A stretch of DNA of 64,000 bases from assembly GCA_020091685.1 (NCBI GenBank), contig CM034606.1:14121695-14185694 (forward strand). Direction: 5' to 3'. Positions 14,105-27,285 of this stretch are shown piece by piece. A model generated the notes under the pieces. That model did no database searches and was not told the DNA's origin. It saw only the letters and a program-made list of their open reading frames with translations. Every line of letters begins with the position of its first letter. Within the stretch, counting starts at the first letter, position 1. The stretch is from Lutjanus erythropterus (lineage: Eukaryota; Chordata; Actinopteri; Lutjaniformes; Lutjanidae). Made by a program: the position numbers and the translations under genes.

Positions 14105-14220
14105 AAATTAAAGGAGCAATATGCAACAATTATATGTCCGAAAATGAGTACAGCAGTCCAAAAAGTGAGGTGGAGCCAGATCGTATATCAAATAGATTGA
14201 GATCTTCTTTGACATACAGT
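14105..14220 (+). mobile_element. Interspersed repeat with TTAAAGGAGCAATATGCAAC start
   Basis: After the TTAAAGG-type terminus, the text ATGTCCGAAAATGAGTACAG and AGTGAGGTGGAGCCA recurs in diverged form at 59430-59480. Limits to the right are uncertain. Confidence 0.5.
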
Positions 14221-17200
14221 CTATGGTTGAAGTAAGTTGTTTCCCCCCGCCCCCTCCTCCGCAGACTTGAGGAAGCTCAGGCAGGCTGCAGGATCACTGC
14301 AGGAACACTGTAAGTTGATCAGCTGTCTATAACTGTCAGTTGTCTGTTATCCCGATAACAAAAAAGCACTGCTCTGAAAATACACAGTGAGTTCAATGGC
14401 TGTCTGTCTTACTGTCCGTTGTTATAAACATCTCCTCCTTTTAAAAGATTATTAATGATTTCTTATGACTCATAAACAGACACTTACTCATTCGGCAAAC
14501 ACTTGGAATTAATTTGAATTCTAACTAATGTGAAACAGGCAAACAATGACGCAAGTTACGGGTTGGAATAGAAATTTCAAAGGATGACACCACATCTGTA
14601 ACATTGTTGTCAGAGAAATGAGTACTTCACTTTATCATGTTTCCTTAATCTCTGATGACATATGGTCATTTTGTGATTTACTGCAGAAAATATATTACAG
14701 ATTTCTCTTTTAACTCATCTTAATGCCAACTTCAACATTAATGTTACTTTTTATAATTGCAGTAAACTGTAATTTATTAATCAGGTATTTTTTCCACTTT
14801 AGACTATAGATTGTCATTATTCTACCCAACACTGCTTATATTCCTGTGCCTCTTCTGAAGCCTCACCAGATCTTTTGCCATATAGCTTCAGTAATGAGAC
14901 ACTTGTCAACACCAGGTCTCCAAAAAGGAGAGGAAATGCTGTTGTTTGTCTCCTCTTAAACACAGAAAGATAAACCAGGGTTGTAACTTTGACTTATTAC
15001 GTGGAGCTCTGTTTTCCAGGTGACATTTGCATGTGGATGCACTGCAGGAGAGCAGGTGACAGTCCACAGCAGAACACTCAGAGAGTCATAAAAGTGTCTG
15101 ACGCAGAACCACCATTAATCCCTGACATTTTCCCTCTCCCACCGCCCCCTTGAGCTTTTTCTTTACAAGTGTGGCTATCTGAGTTGATAGTGAGATGCAG
15201 AGTTATACTGCCTGTTATCTCTGCTTTACTATAAAACAATGTCAGGATTTAGATTGAATTTCCTCATCCAGGTGACCCCTCTGCTGGGAGTTGTGGATGT
15301 GTTTCAGCAGCTTCACCGTGAGCGCTCTCCCCAGGGATCTCACGGCCCATTTAGTGATTCACTCCAGGAGAGCTGTCACCATGAGGAGAGAGTCACTCCC
15401 ACTCCTCTGCCCTCATGAATTCACATGAGGCTGGTATGCTGGATTCTGCTTAAGGAACACTGCCTATATTCATCAGTCACACAGCAGACAGAGGAGTTTG
15501 CCTCCATAGCGCTCCAGCTCCTCAAAAATCTCACTGACTCGGCAAAGGACCGAATCCCTTATTCGACAGACTGATAATAAACAAGGAAGTAATGATGCAA
15601 TTCCATTCATGGTTAGTTAATGATAAATATGTTTTTTTCTTTAAATAACTCCAGTGACACTACATTGCTGCTGGTATCCTGGTGGGAACTGTCTGGCCTG
15701 AGATCCCTTCCTACAACAAATTCAACGTAAATGATACAGGTACAAAATGCATAGTCATAAGGAAGAAAACCGACCTGAAACTCAGCTTGCAGAACCTTAA
15801 GAGCAACTAAACCCCAAGAGCACTTTTTGTCAGGTGAAAACCAATGTATATGGGCATGGCAGTGTTTTTGATTGATTCAGGACCAAATTTTGACATTTTA
15901 GTGTATTTTAATTCTACATAATGCGCCTCATGCAAAAACCATTGATACGAACAGATTAAGTGGCTTGTAAAAGTGATCTTGGACAACTCGTTGCATGGCT
16001 GTCTCACTAAAAAGGCTTTTTGACCACATTAGGTACAACTGCTAAAGGGTACCTTGTGCTTCAGTATCACATGCTGAGGGGTGGTCACACATTATAGGTA
16101 TGTCAGAAAAAATAAACTCATCTTAACTTCAGATGAGATGTGGACCATAGGCTCAAATGTGTAGATTGGTTCATTCATTTGTGAGAAAAAATTGTATTTT
16201 ATTTGCATGCATGTCTACATGTGCACATGTAGCCAGATCACATTACAACAAGGTAGACAAGACAAAATATAGTTGGGTTTTTTTTTATGTTGATAGGTTT
16301 GCACCTGTGTGATGTGCATATAACTACTGTCTCTGTTATATAGGAAAATACTGCATAGTATACCTTTAAGTGTATCCCAGCACTGCATTAACGGCTTCAT
16401 GTCACAGGCTGAAGAGCTGCCTGCCAGTCAAATTGGTAGACTTCCTGTTGTTGTCCCCAGAGCAGGTTATAACCTCTGCTGAGTGCACAGGCGACAAACA
16501 GAAGGAACTATGGGTAGTTTACATTCCTGTTCATTTATCTGAAAGAATGGGCAAACAGGATCCCTGTACTTTCATTTCAATCAGTGCAACAAGTAAAGTG
16601 AATCTGCATTTCAGTGTTAAATCACATAAGCCTGTTTCTTTTACAGTTAATGGTTTATATATTCCACTTTGCTTTTTGTATAAATTCTTGCACACCTGAC
16701 CGCTCCTCCTTCTATATTTTCACAGGGATTTTTCTGAGTTTGATAGATGCTGAAAGTAGTGATGTGGTATTTTTCACATGTTGTCCAACAGGTTAAAAGG
16801 TTTATTCTGCTTCGTTAGTCTAAAGATTCCAAGAAGAGTCTGTGTGTCTAAAGAGGAATTAAGCCATAGTTCAGTTGAGCACATCGCTGAGATGAGAGCA
16901 GCTCCTGACATATTTTTCTAGAGGATATACACTTGACTGGCTCATTAGCCTTCAAGCTGTTCTTTTCAACTCCTAACTTGGACACTCGCCTGTCCTACCA
17001 ATCTGTTAGGCTGCTGACTGCTCATATATCTTTATTTTCCTATAGTGGTTTTGTGGTAGAACAAGTACAGGCCATGATTTTTTTTTCTTTTTTGCAAAAA
17101 ACTACCTGATGTGTCCTGGTGGATTAATGGACGATGACTTTTTTGTTCAGTGGGAAATGATCTAATGTTCCAGCTGTATGTGGTGAAGTGCACACATGTC

Positions 17201-19369
17201 TCTACAACATGAAAAACCCCTTGAACTTTTAACTCATTGTGATTGAGCCATTTCATTGAAGTATGTTAAGCCAAAAAAAACAACAACAAATTGGTATGAT
17301 GAACTGGGGTTTCCAGAATAAGAGCTTTTCATGCAGCTTCCTTCTCTTGTGGCATGCGGCATGTTTATAGTGGAGTTGTCATTGGTAGTCATATATCTAT
17401 TGATTCAGCAATTAATAATTAATGAGTCATCACTAGTTTGTGCCAGTCAGCGGCTGGTTCAGTTCACAATTAAGGCCTTTATACACAAGGGCTCTGGGAG
17501 GAGTCGGGACAGAAAGACAGAAGGAGAGAGAGAGGAGCACCGGAGCAGCAGCCAGAGAAGCAGCACTAGTGTCACATGCTGTACACTGAGTGGACAGACT
17601 ACATCTTGTAGGGTTCGAACCCCACCGACTGCAAGATGCAGAAAGTTGTTCGGAGCGAACAGTACAGCCATCTGATGAGTGAAAGTCATGTAGTGAGACC
17701 ACCATAATAATACTGCTAATAATGATTCAACAAAATCACATTTAAGCACAACATTGTAGGGCATCGACCAATTCCTTCTGATCATTGTGGGTGGTGCAAC
17801 TTCTGTCCAGACAGTTTGTCCAGATCAAAGTTAATAGGAAATACTCATTTTCTTGTCAGCATGGGTTTGCAGAAAGCCTAAAAAAATCTAAAAAAGATAA
17901 GATGAGGTAAATTCACAAAAGCAGCAGATCTTCTGGAAATTAACTGCTACGTGTTTGGTCTTCACTTAAACAGCTGGAAAATCTTCAAAATATTCATTTA
18001 TTTCTTTTGCAAGAGATAATAATCTAATTCATGTTATCAGTTATTTGATGTTTTTGTCTTTGAAAACTCTGCCCAGCACATAGCCTGTTGCCATTATGAC
18101 CTTATGACCTTATCTTATCTGGACGACCAGAATGAAGTGGGTCATGTTGTGTAATAGGAGGGGGAGGAAGTGAAAAACATCATGTCTGCCCGGTCCCCAT
18201 GTGGTCGCAGTGGGATGGAGGGGGAGGAGGGCTGTGTTTTTGAGGTGACACATGGTTTTTCTCAGCACAGACAGATCAACATCTCTTTGGCCTTCTCGAG
18301 TCTCCAGGCGAACAGCTGAGACTGGACTCGTTTCTGGAGCTCCGTCTTCGCCTGCCTCACCCTTCCCTGCTGCCCTCCCGACGTGATTTGCGTTTGATCT
18401 CAAATTTGCAGCACGCCTCATTAGCGTGACGGAGAAACTTGTGACCTTGGAATTACAACTGCATCCCTGCTGCCTTTTGAGGAGTATAAAGGAGCTAACC
18501 CTTAAATAATTTTATTAATCTGGAGCATTTTATCTGAGAGGTTTTTTTTTGTAGTCACATGATGTTCCTATGATGTTTCTGCTACTTTTGACCTCATGAA
18601 CAACCAAAACTATGGGTAGTGTGTGTGGATGGGTGTGTGTGTGGGGGCGGGGTTATTGTTGTTTTTATGAAAGGTGCTGTATATATAAAGTCTGACTGAT
18701 TGATTCAAACATAATTAAAGCAATACTGTATTTGTATAAGTATATATACATATATACAATATATACATGATATGATTCATACTGGTTTCTGAAGGAAAAC
18801 GAGTATCCCTGTAGAAGTTGGAGAATCTTTTTCCAGCACATTTCAGTCAGCTTCAAAACTTAGAAATGCCAGTCTAAGCACAAAGTGCACCATATGCTTA
18901 CACAGGGCAGACATCCATGTATTTTTACTTGCGTGTAAGCATGAACAAGCACATACTCATACACACAAACATGCACACAGCGAGAGGGAGGGGCGGATAA
19001 ATCTGTCCGACTTTCTTAGAAGTGTCTGTGGTCTGAGACATGCATCAGGGGCATCCAGTTTGAATTTCCAGCGGCGCTGAAGGTCCTGAGAGACAGCCAG
19101 CTGCTCCATCACACTCTTCACCTTAGGCCACACTCATTTAGCAACACTGAGATACTCTGAACAGCCACATGGGGAGCTAACATCCCTCTAATCAGTGGTT
19201 TCACCTTTCCTGCCCGGCTCTGACCTGACCATAGAGTGAAGTAGTTATTTGGAAAAGAAAGCTCAGATTTTAGTGAAAGCTTTTCACTTCACTTAAACCT
19301 CACTGACCCACTCGTGGAACAACAAACTCATGTTGTGCAGCCAAACTTTGTTTCAGACTTATTGATCTT

Positions 19370-19715
19370 TTAAAGGAATTGTTTGTGTTTAGTGAAATAT
19401 GCTTCTCTCTTTCTCTGAGAACAATTACCACTCTCATGTCTGTGAGTATGAAGCTAAAGTCAGCAGTCTGGAAAGACTGGAAACAGAGGACACATCTAGT
19501 CTGTCTCCGTCCAAAGGTAACAATATCCATCAATCAGAACTATCAAAGTTAAGCTGTTTCCCGTTTCTCTGCAAAGTATATTTCTCAAATGTCTAATTAT
19601 TTCTTGAAGTACAACTAAATTTTCTTGATAACTGATCATGGTCAATGCTATTGGGAGACAAATACACAAAAGTTGCACTTCCTGTAGCTGTTTCACTGTA
19701 GATTTAGGTAACAAC
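19370..19715. mobile_element. Copy of the foldback repeat family
   Basis: It starts TTTTAAAGGAATTGTTTG and contains CCACTCTCATGTCTGTGAG and GTCTGGAAAGACTGGAAAC, then CCGTCCAAAGGTAAC. This is the left half of the same foldback repeat found in opsin intron 4. The right arm is diverged. Confidence 0.55.
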
Positions 19716-22690
19716 CTGCATCAAGTGTGAGCTTGTGGACTCCACCACTACCGATATAGAAAGATAATTATTGAATTAGGAGAGTGCCATATTACATCGT
19801 TAATATATATTGTTAGATTTTTTTTCATGATGAAAAAAAGTCATTGTGATAAAAAAAAGGAGAGCTCAACAGTTAATGTGAGTTTATACTAAAAATGTTT
19901 TTCAGCATTTTTTGCACATTATCAAGAATATCTTTATTGCAGAATATCTTAGTTTATTGTGATATTATTTACTGAATACAAATACACTGAAGCTATTTTC
20001 AGAAAAACACGAACCCCGAAAATTAGCTTTGATTAATGGTTTTCTGACTGGAAAATCACTGCGATTTACTGTTTATTTCAATGGACTAACTACGAATAAT
20101 TTCATAGCTGTAGTACACGGAAACAAACCTTCATTCTGCATTATCCTTTGTCGATTTACTTTGGTTAAATTTCTGAAACATTTGATGGAAACCTGGCTAC
20201 TGTGTCCTTTTTATTTTAGCTACAGTGAACATCCAGCAAAGAATGACCACAGGATTTATTTTTATTTTTTTGTACATGCAATTCTGTCGCACCGTAGTGT
20301 GTAGGATATACCTGCTCTGTATATATATATAAAAAAAAAAGGATAACAAGAAGCGAGATATGAGTAACTTTTTCCTCATAATAGGAAGTGATCCGACATT
20401 TGCAGACATGCCCCCGGAGAGTAGTTTGGAAAGGTCAAGCCACTGCAACACCAGTGGAGGCCCGCCTGCGTGAGTGTCACATTACACCAAATGAACAGCA
20501 TAATTCCGTGCTCTCTGATTCAGCATAGTGCCGAAAGGTTACAACAAATGAACAGTTTAACACCAAAGTCATTTATCTGCGCGATCGCAAAGGTTGCTGC
20601 AGCTTCATGGGACTGTTGCATATTATTAGCATGTGCAGGGAACGTCTGGCATTGTGTACAATTACAAAAGAGCAATTAGCATTTATATAGGTTCCAAGTG
20701 TGGCAGGGGAACATGATTAAGATAGCTACAGGAGGGGTAAAGGCTGAGGTTCTGATTACCACAGATATGTGTGACTTAATGAGAGTGTTCAATTATGTCC
20801 CACTTTGCTTTTATGTCACTTTACAGACCAATTAACATATGTTGGTGAACATGACGTCTAATAGTTTAGAATGGAAATTAGATGAAGGAAAGAATTTGAA
20901 CTTTCACAGCTTTTCATTTCTTATTCATGAAAGACATGCAGCTGCTGAGGTTATGATTTGCACTTGGGTGTGCAAGAGTGGCACAATCAGATTGTTTCCA
21001 GCTGCCTGTAGCCTGGATCCCTTTCGATTTCTTCTCCAGCTTGACCAATACACTAATGGGGGGGATAAATGCCAGTCCATTTCCCTTACCTGCGTTTTCT
21101 TGGAAAGGCGCTGACAATTATCATTCGTCTCCTGATGGGGGGTTGTCTGGGCCTCTCATGTGGCAGATAAGAGAGTAGGCAAATAAACTGTGAGAGAGAA
21201 ACGTGTAATGCCATTTGGCAGACTGGCATATGAAGAAAGGTCCCAGGATGAGTGGCATCAAAACAAGTCGCCAAAATCTTCTTCTGTCACCGCCCCCCCC
21301 CCTTCTCAGACCAGACACACACGCGGTCAGGGCCGTGGCTCTTTGATCTCCAAAAGGTCCACAGAGTGGGAAGAAATTAGCTGAGGCTGAAGGTGCAGAA
21401 ATGATATTGACACTCCGTCATAGGTCATCTTTGCCTCACATACCGGAGGTTCGCAAAGTCAATAGGTGTTCATTCAAAGGGGGAGAAATCAGAGTGACGA
21501 GTACAAAGCAAATTTGATTTGAGCGACTCTCCCTGGTTGATCTGCAGGGGCTGAGTCAAGCTGAAATTCCCTCTGAGTCTGCAGAAACTTTCAAACTCAC
21601 GACAAATATTGAGCCACGTTGTTATAATATCAGAGAATCTGGTTTGTTTTCAGGGTTTTCAGGTCAGTTTTAGCCTCTCTTTGTGCACGCTGTCTCCCAG
21701 ACTGACAATCTGTGTCTAATGAGCTCACTTGGACTTGAAATTAAGCTGCTATCCTGCATCATTCCTCTGATCTTACACCTCACTCTGTCACACTCGTGAT
21801 ATGATAAGCGGAGATTCAAAACAAGATTTTAGAAATACTGAGGTCATGAGTCCAAGTCCCCTGAATCATCCCTCTAGTACTTTCAAAAATTATTAGGATA
21901 TGTTTTTCTTAAAAAAAGGTTGAGATCATACAGATATTCTTGCTAATATTCTAAATCCTACATTCAGAATATAGATGGGATTTTCACTTCACTGTTGAAA
22001 ATTTTCTAACATGTACTTCCCTGAATAATCTAGAATAATGAAGAGATTGGATTTGATTTTTGTCAAGAAAAAACAATCTGAATGTTGTTAAACCCCTAAA
22101 GAAAAGTCCTACATTTCCAGAAAAAAAAGTACAGCTGCAGTGTCAAGAACACAGAGACACACACATACATTAACACACACTTGCACATACAGCAGAGAGG
22201 ATAAATTCAGGTAATTTATTTGATCTATTAGGGCAAAAATAAACCGAACATTACTCATGTTATAATGCTTTTGTTGAGCATTTCCCCACCTTTTGTGCCT
22301 TTTTATCGTACATCGTTAATCTTGCTGTAGCTGCATTTCTATGTATTGCTGCAGACAGTCAGATATGTTTTTCTTTTGATAAAAATGCCTCTTTCAAAAA
22401 GAAGAGCGGTGAGGAGATACATAAATCCTCAACAGTGAGGCTTTGGCACTTTCTGGCGGTTTTTCAAGCTTTTCAAGTTTCTTCTTTAGAGACAGTTATT
22501 GGAGTTGTCTTTGATTTCTGTGAGTTCTAATAGAAAAGTAGTTATTTGAGTTGCAGAATCCAAATGACATTATTTTTGATATTTCCTGCATATCCCAGTA
22601 TATGAAATGTAAATATTCAGACTCATTTCTGTGTCCATCCTGAACACAGCTGCAGAGCATTTCCTTCTCTGCAACTTTTTCAATACATGC

Positions 22691-23736
22691 TTAAAGGTGA
22701 TATACGTAAGAATTGGCCACCTGTTAAATTCAAAACAAATAGGGGGCAGCATATCACCAGATTAACCGCTAACTGCTGCTAACTGCTTTAGCTGCCATTA
22801 GCTTGTTAGCTCAGTTAGCTGTGCGGCTAGCAGTCTGGAGCACTGGGGGAGTGTTGGCGTTTGCACTGCTAGAACAGGTGTTTTGGTCCAGCAGGGGGAA
22901 CAGTGGTCAATAGACACCAGAACTGACCTTCGATGAGTGGAAAACAGAACCAGGCTGAGCAGCCTCCTGGTGAACACAGCCAGACCCTGTCCAAACACAG
23001 CCCCTGAAACCCACAGAGGCCAGTTTGATGACAGGAAATACAATACTGAGATGTTTGCAGCGGCTCCAAGTCCAGGAATGATGAAGAAACGGCTGGTTCG
23101 GGCAGGGACATGAGAGGCGTGCAGCAGGAGAAAAGTGAGAGAGAGAAAATCAGTCAGCGCCCACCAGTTGCGGCGGGGTCAGCCCCATGGTGGCAGGAGC
23201 CAAACCCAGCAAGAAAACCACTGCGGTGTTGTTGGACTAAGGGCAGACTGGATGTTACAGTGCCTCAGTATCTTCTCTTGAAGTACAATGATGTTAGCAT
23301 GCTAGCTGGTTAGCATGCTAACATCAGTAGATATCTCTGCAACACAACGTATAGACATAACATCAAAACTATTATTTCCTCACATTCTGTTGATAATATC
23401 AGTTAAATGTGTTAAAGCTACTACAATATACAGATTTTGTGGATCTTGAGGCCCCTGTGGACTAAAGTGGTAGTGCTTCCACCATAATAACCACAAAATA
23501 TAACATCAAAAATAAAATTACTTAAATAAAAATTGCTTCCTGCTTCAGCTGGCAAACGTAACATGGCAGGCATTAGGAACAACCATATAGAAATGGCCAG
23601 TATTCTCACTGATGGTCGTGTTTGCTTATGTAGATCACAGAGAGGGATCAGTATTACACTGAGACTGTTTCATAACAAGTTAAAAACACTTTGTGGTAGC
23701 TTTAAACAAAAAATCTGACACATATTGTGCCTTTAA
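22691..23736. mobile_element. 1046-bp TTAA-flanked non-autonomous DNA element
   Basis: The left end reads TTAAAGGTGATATACGTAAG. The right end, reverse-complemented, reads TTAAAGGCACAATATGTGTC. These are similar inverted ends, each with a TTAA target (22691-22694 and 23733-23736), as piggyBac and Kolobok families leave. The interior has no transposase frame but includes runs of the GTTAGC type common in fish repeats. Confidence 0.75.
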
Positions 23737-24749
23737 GAGGAGCGCGGGTTGTGTGCAGTAGGCTAATAACACAACAATAGCATCTCAAAGGATACATTAA
23801 CTCACATTTAACTGTTATCTGATGATCAGATTAGTCCTAACCTAAAAATCAACCTGTGATTAGACAAATCTTTCCTCTGACTGGCTCTGCCTTTGATTGA
23901 TTTTTTTTCTGTAACTGATTTTTATATTGCATTAAATGTCTCTCGGGGTAAATACTTTTGCAATTTTAGACACATGAACAATTACACTGAAAGATGGGGA
24001 TGTAGTGTCGATAGTGTGCATGATCCCTCTTCCAAATGGTGTCACTTAAGTCACTTAATGACATTTGTGTCCAAAGAAAACAGGTAACCCAGGAGAAATT
24101 GCTTTGGGGATTTGTGTGTAATCAGTGTGTATTCTTGTGTGTTGGGGTGATGCAATTCCCTGGTGAGCCCTGCAGATGGTCTGCTGCTTTTACTTCTCAA
24201 GAGTGATCAACGTAAGACCTTTCACCAAGTAATTACTCAAAACTCGGTTTAGAGCCGCATTCTTGGAAAAGCGCGGAGCAGCGGGGAGAATGACAGAGGT
24301 CATATCCACAGAGGCTGGTGGGAACTATTGATCTGCCTGATTTTGATTTCACAAAGAATGTGACCTCCATTTGACAGCTGTATGCCAAAGATGGGACCAT
24401 TGTATCAATCACAAGGATTAATCTGCCTCTGAAGGCTAAAAGGTGGACTCATAATCATTAAAACATAATCATAACTTGTACGTGGTACATGTGGCATCTC
24501 ATGACGCCGCTGTGTTGTACGTGTAATGCCTAGTATTACGTCTATAAACAAATTAGACCAGCGATGAGGTGGCTGGTACCCTCGGGTACTTTTGCTGTTT
24601 CTCAGAACCTGAACCGCATTTCCTGTAAACCCCTAATACTTTATGTCATAAAGAGGAAATTGCCCCCGTCGGACTCACAGGCATCACTTCTGGTGGCAGA
24701 GGCAGATTTCACTCCATCTCATCTGGTTTCCTGTCTGCCATTGCCAGAA

Positions 24750-24960
24750 TATGCAGTGGTAGAAGAAGTACTCAGATCTTTTACACAAATCAAAGTACCA
24801 ACACCACAGCGTAGAAATACTTTGTTACATGTAAAAGTCCTGCATTCTAATGTCTAATGGCATACTAGCAGTGCTGGAGAGTAACTACTTACATGTAACT
24901 AGTTACAGGTAATTAAATTTCAAAATAATTGTAACCTGTGGTGATGGCAAAGGGGTTACA
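24750..24960. mobile_element. Two abutting element ends
   Basis: GTGGTAGAAGAAGTACTCAG with AAAAGTCCTGCATTC, then AGTGCTGGAGAGTAACTACT with TAACTAGTTACAGG, are ends of two repeat families widespread in fish. Full limits cannot be set. Confidence 0.5.
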
Positions 24961-26627
24961 TCCAAATATTATTTTTTGGTTTCCTCGTGGAAATCTGCAG
25001 TACATTATGACTTAACTTGTTTTTTCTGCAGGTATCACCTCCGTGGTTCCTACTGCTGATATAAATATATGAAAAGTAATTTTTTAAACAGAACAAAACA
25101 AATCATTCACATTTGTTATGAACTGTTTTTTTCCCTCCATGGATTAACCCACAGTCAGTCTGCTTTTGTATTTTCAGCATCAGGACTGTCAAAGTGGGAC
25201 TGACAGGAAGTAAATTAAAGTGTGTTCATGGTAATGAAGGAGCATGTCACTCAGTACAACAGCGTGGCTCATTGATGTGTTTTTAATAGTTTGTAGACAA
25301 GAATAAATTCACTGCTTTTGATCCTGTCATGAGATTTGTTGCCAATAAAAATTGAGACCAGCCTCATCCTTTAATGTCAAACATTTAAAGTGACAATGAA
25401 TTACTGGGGGTTAAAATGTAATATGATGAACTTCCTTGCAGACAGTGCTTGACTGTAGGCAACAAGAAACAACACAACCTTTTTTCTGGCTCTTGAAAAT
25501 GTGTAATTCATGGTAACTACAACATTTCACTGCTAAATGGCTAAAGGACTTTCCCAGATGCTGTAAAATCTGAATATAGCTGACATATTTCAACTTGCTT
25601 TGCTGTTTGTCTACACAACACAAGGACAGAGCAAACAGTGGAGAGCTTGTCCTCAGAAGCGCTCTGATGAGTTGCTCCTTTTAAGTCTCTATACATGAAT
25701 CTCCTTGACATGCTTTACACTCATATGATATATCTACGAACCCTCACCTTAGAGCACATCATTTCTACTTTCCTTAACAACGAAGGTGTGATCTGCTCAT
25801 GTATGTCACCTGGCAACAGCACATCTAGGCAAAACCGCTTTTTGACGCACACAAAGCTTTCCAGTAATTAGAAAACCTCATTAAATGCACAGGCAAAAAC
25901 CAGCCCTGTCTCTTCTAACTGAGGTTTATATATAACTAATTTGCAACAGTAAACAATTTTTGAGGGAATTTTACTGCCGACCACATGACATTTTCTATTA
26001 ATTATGAAGGAAATGTTATGTTAATTAATGTACCTGGCAAATTTCAAAAATGTCAATATATCAATAACATGTTCAGTGACAAAATATTTCATTTGTTTCC
26101 TGACAAAATAGGAAGTTTTGCAATACTCTGTCCACTCTGTAGCATTATTGAAGCTTTTTATGCTTATTTTAGGCACTAATACAGAAAAAGTCAGGAGTGA
26201 CTTGAATCATATATTTTATTAACATTTAACCAAAATCATAATCTTGCCCTAACATTAACCAAGCTGCTTTTGTGTCCTAAACCTAACCACAAACAGGAGT
26301 CTGGACACAAACCTTGGATTCTCTTGTTATGCCTGCCATCCACCCCAGCCACCCCTCTTTGACTACAGTGTTTCATTCATTCAAAGAAACATCGTCTCTG
26401 AACACCAGGCAGTGATTATGTTTTACCACAACGGAAGTATGAAAACAATATTGTAATATACAAAAGTAATTTTCATGAGGCAGAAAGTAAAAACAGACCC
26501 CAGTATGCAAGTATGATTTGTGAATAATATGGAAATTAGCCCTGGGGTGCAAATGAGTTCACCTATTTGCCTTTAGCTCATTTAGAGAAATTGGGTGTCG
26601 TATTGCTAAATCCAAAATGAATCAGAG

Positions 26628-26720
26628 CAGGGGTCTTCAATGTTTTTCAGGCCATGGACCCCTTAGTTGATGGAGAGACGAAGCAGGGACCCCCTACTAC
26701 ATAATAATCCATATTTTCTG
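26628..26720. mobile_element. One end of a hAT-like element
   Basis: It begins CAGGGGTCTTCAATG followed by CAGGCCATGGACCCC and GCAGGGACCCCC, a terminal sequence common among fish hAT-type non-autonomous elements. I could not place the opposite end, so it may be truncated or extend towards 27 kb. Confidence 0.6.
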
Positions 26721-27075
26721 GTCTTATTGTAGCTGCCAACAACACAGCAGCACGGCTAATGAGTTTCTTGCTCAGGAAGTTACAGTTATGGTTTTATTCC
26801 TATTGTGGTCCTTGTTGTAGAGGTTTTGTGCATATGTCCACATACTTGTGCATAAAAATGGTAGCCCTACAGTATTAGCAGTATACGCTACCACAAACAA
26901 CATAAATATACAGAAAATTTAAGAAAAAGTCAGATTAAATATGAGTCGAGTTATTGGTTGTATTTGAAGCAGGAATCAGCAGCAGGATTGTAAATAAATT
27001 AGACAAAGCAAAGGCAATTTAGTGATATCCTCACAGTTGTGGTCTTGACCAGTCTTGACATAAAATTCAGAGTAT

Positions 27076-27285
27076 AGGGGCGGCTGTTTAGCTCAGTTGG
27101 TAGAGCGTCCGCCCTGTGTATGGAGGCTGTCAGTCCTGTGCAGTGGCTGCTGGTTCAACTCCTGCCTGTGGCCCTTTGCTGTGTGTCATTGCCTCTCCCT
27201 TCACCCCTCTTTCCTGTCTACTCTTCAGCTATCCTATCTAATAAAGGCAAGAAAAGCCCAAAAACATAACTAAAGAAAAAAAAAA
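27076..27285 (+). mobile_element. tRNA-derived SINE with target-site duplication
   Basis: The 5' part looks like a tRNA gene. A Pol III A box, TAGCTCAGTTGG, lies at about 27090-27101, and a B box, GGTTCAACTCC, at 27152-27162. A C/T-rich body and an AATAAAGGC-type tail follow, ending in an A-rich run. Both sides carry TCAGAGTAT (27067-27075 and 27286-27294), the insertion duplication. The element belongs to a SINE type common in spiny-rayed fish. It landed inside an older repeat whose two halves flank it. Confidence 0.85.

Larger units (their letters stand above)
9006..22690. other. Intergenic stretch, mostly unique or unrecognised
   Basis: Apart from the element copies near 11.0-11.8, 13.1, 14.1 and 19.4 kb, no gene is recognised. 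9300-9700 and 20400-20830 have few repeat features and several homeodomain-like TAAT/ATTA words, and could be conserved non-coding DNA. 18721-18770 is a TATA/TACA-rich run. Confidence 0.55.

Noticed and set aside
17560-17645. A tRNA-like 3' half with GGGTTCGAACCCC followed by CCGACTGC, resembling the T-arm and acceptor of a tRNA-Ser.
   Set aside because: No convincing 5' acceptor strand, D-arm or anticodon arm at the right spacing. GGTTCGAACC is self-complementary and misleading. At most it is a decayed tRNA-derived repeat.
17331-17675. A 114-codon plus-strand open frame with a hydrophobic N-terminus and a charged, Ser-rich tail.
   Set aside because: The tail is a low-complexity GA-rich stretch, and antisense frames of similar length overlap it. 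No conserved motif is seen.
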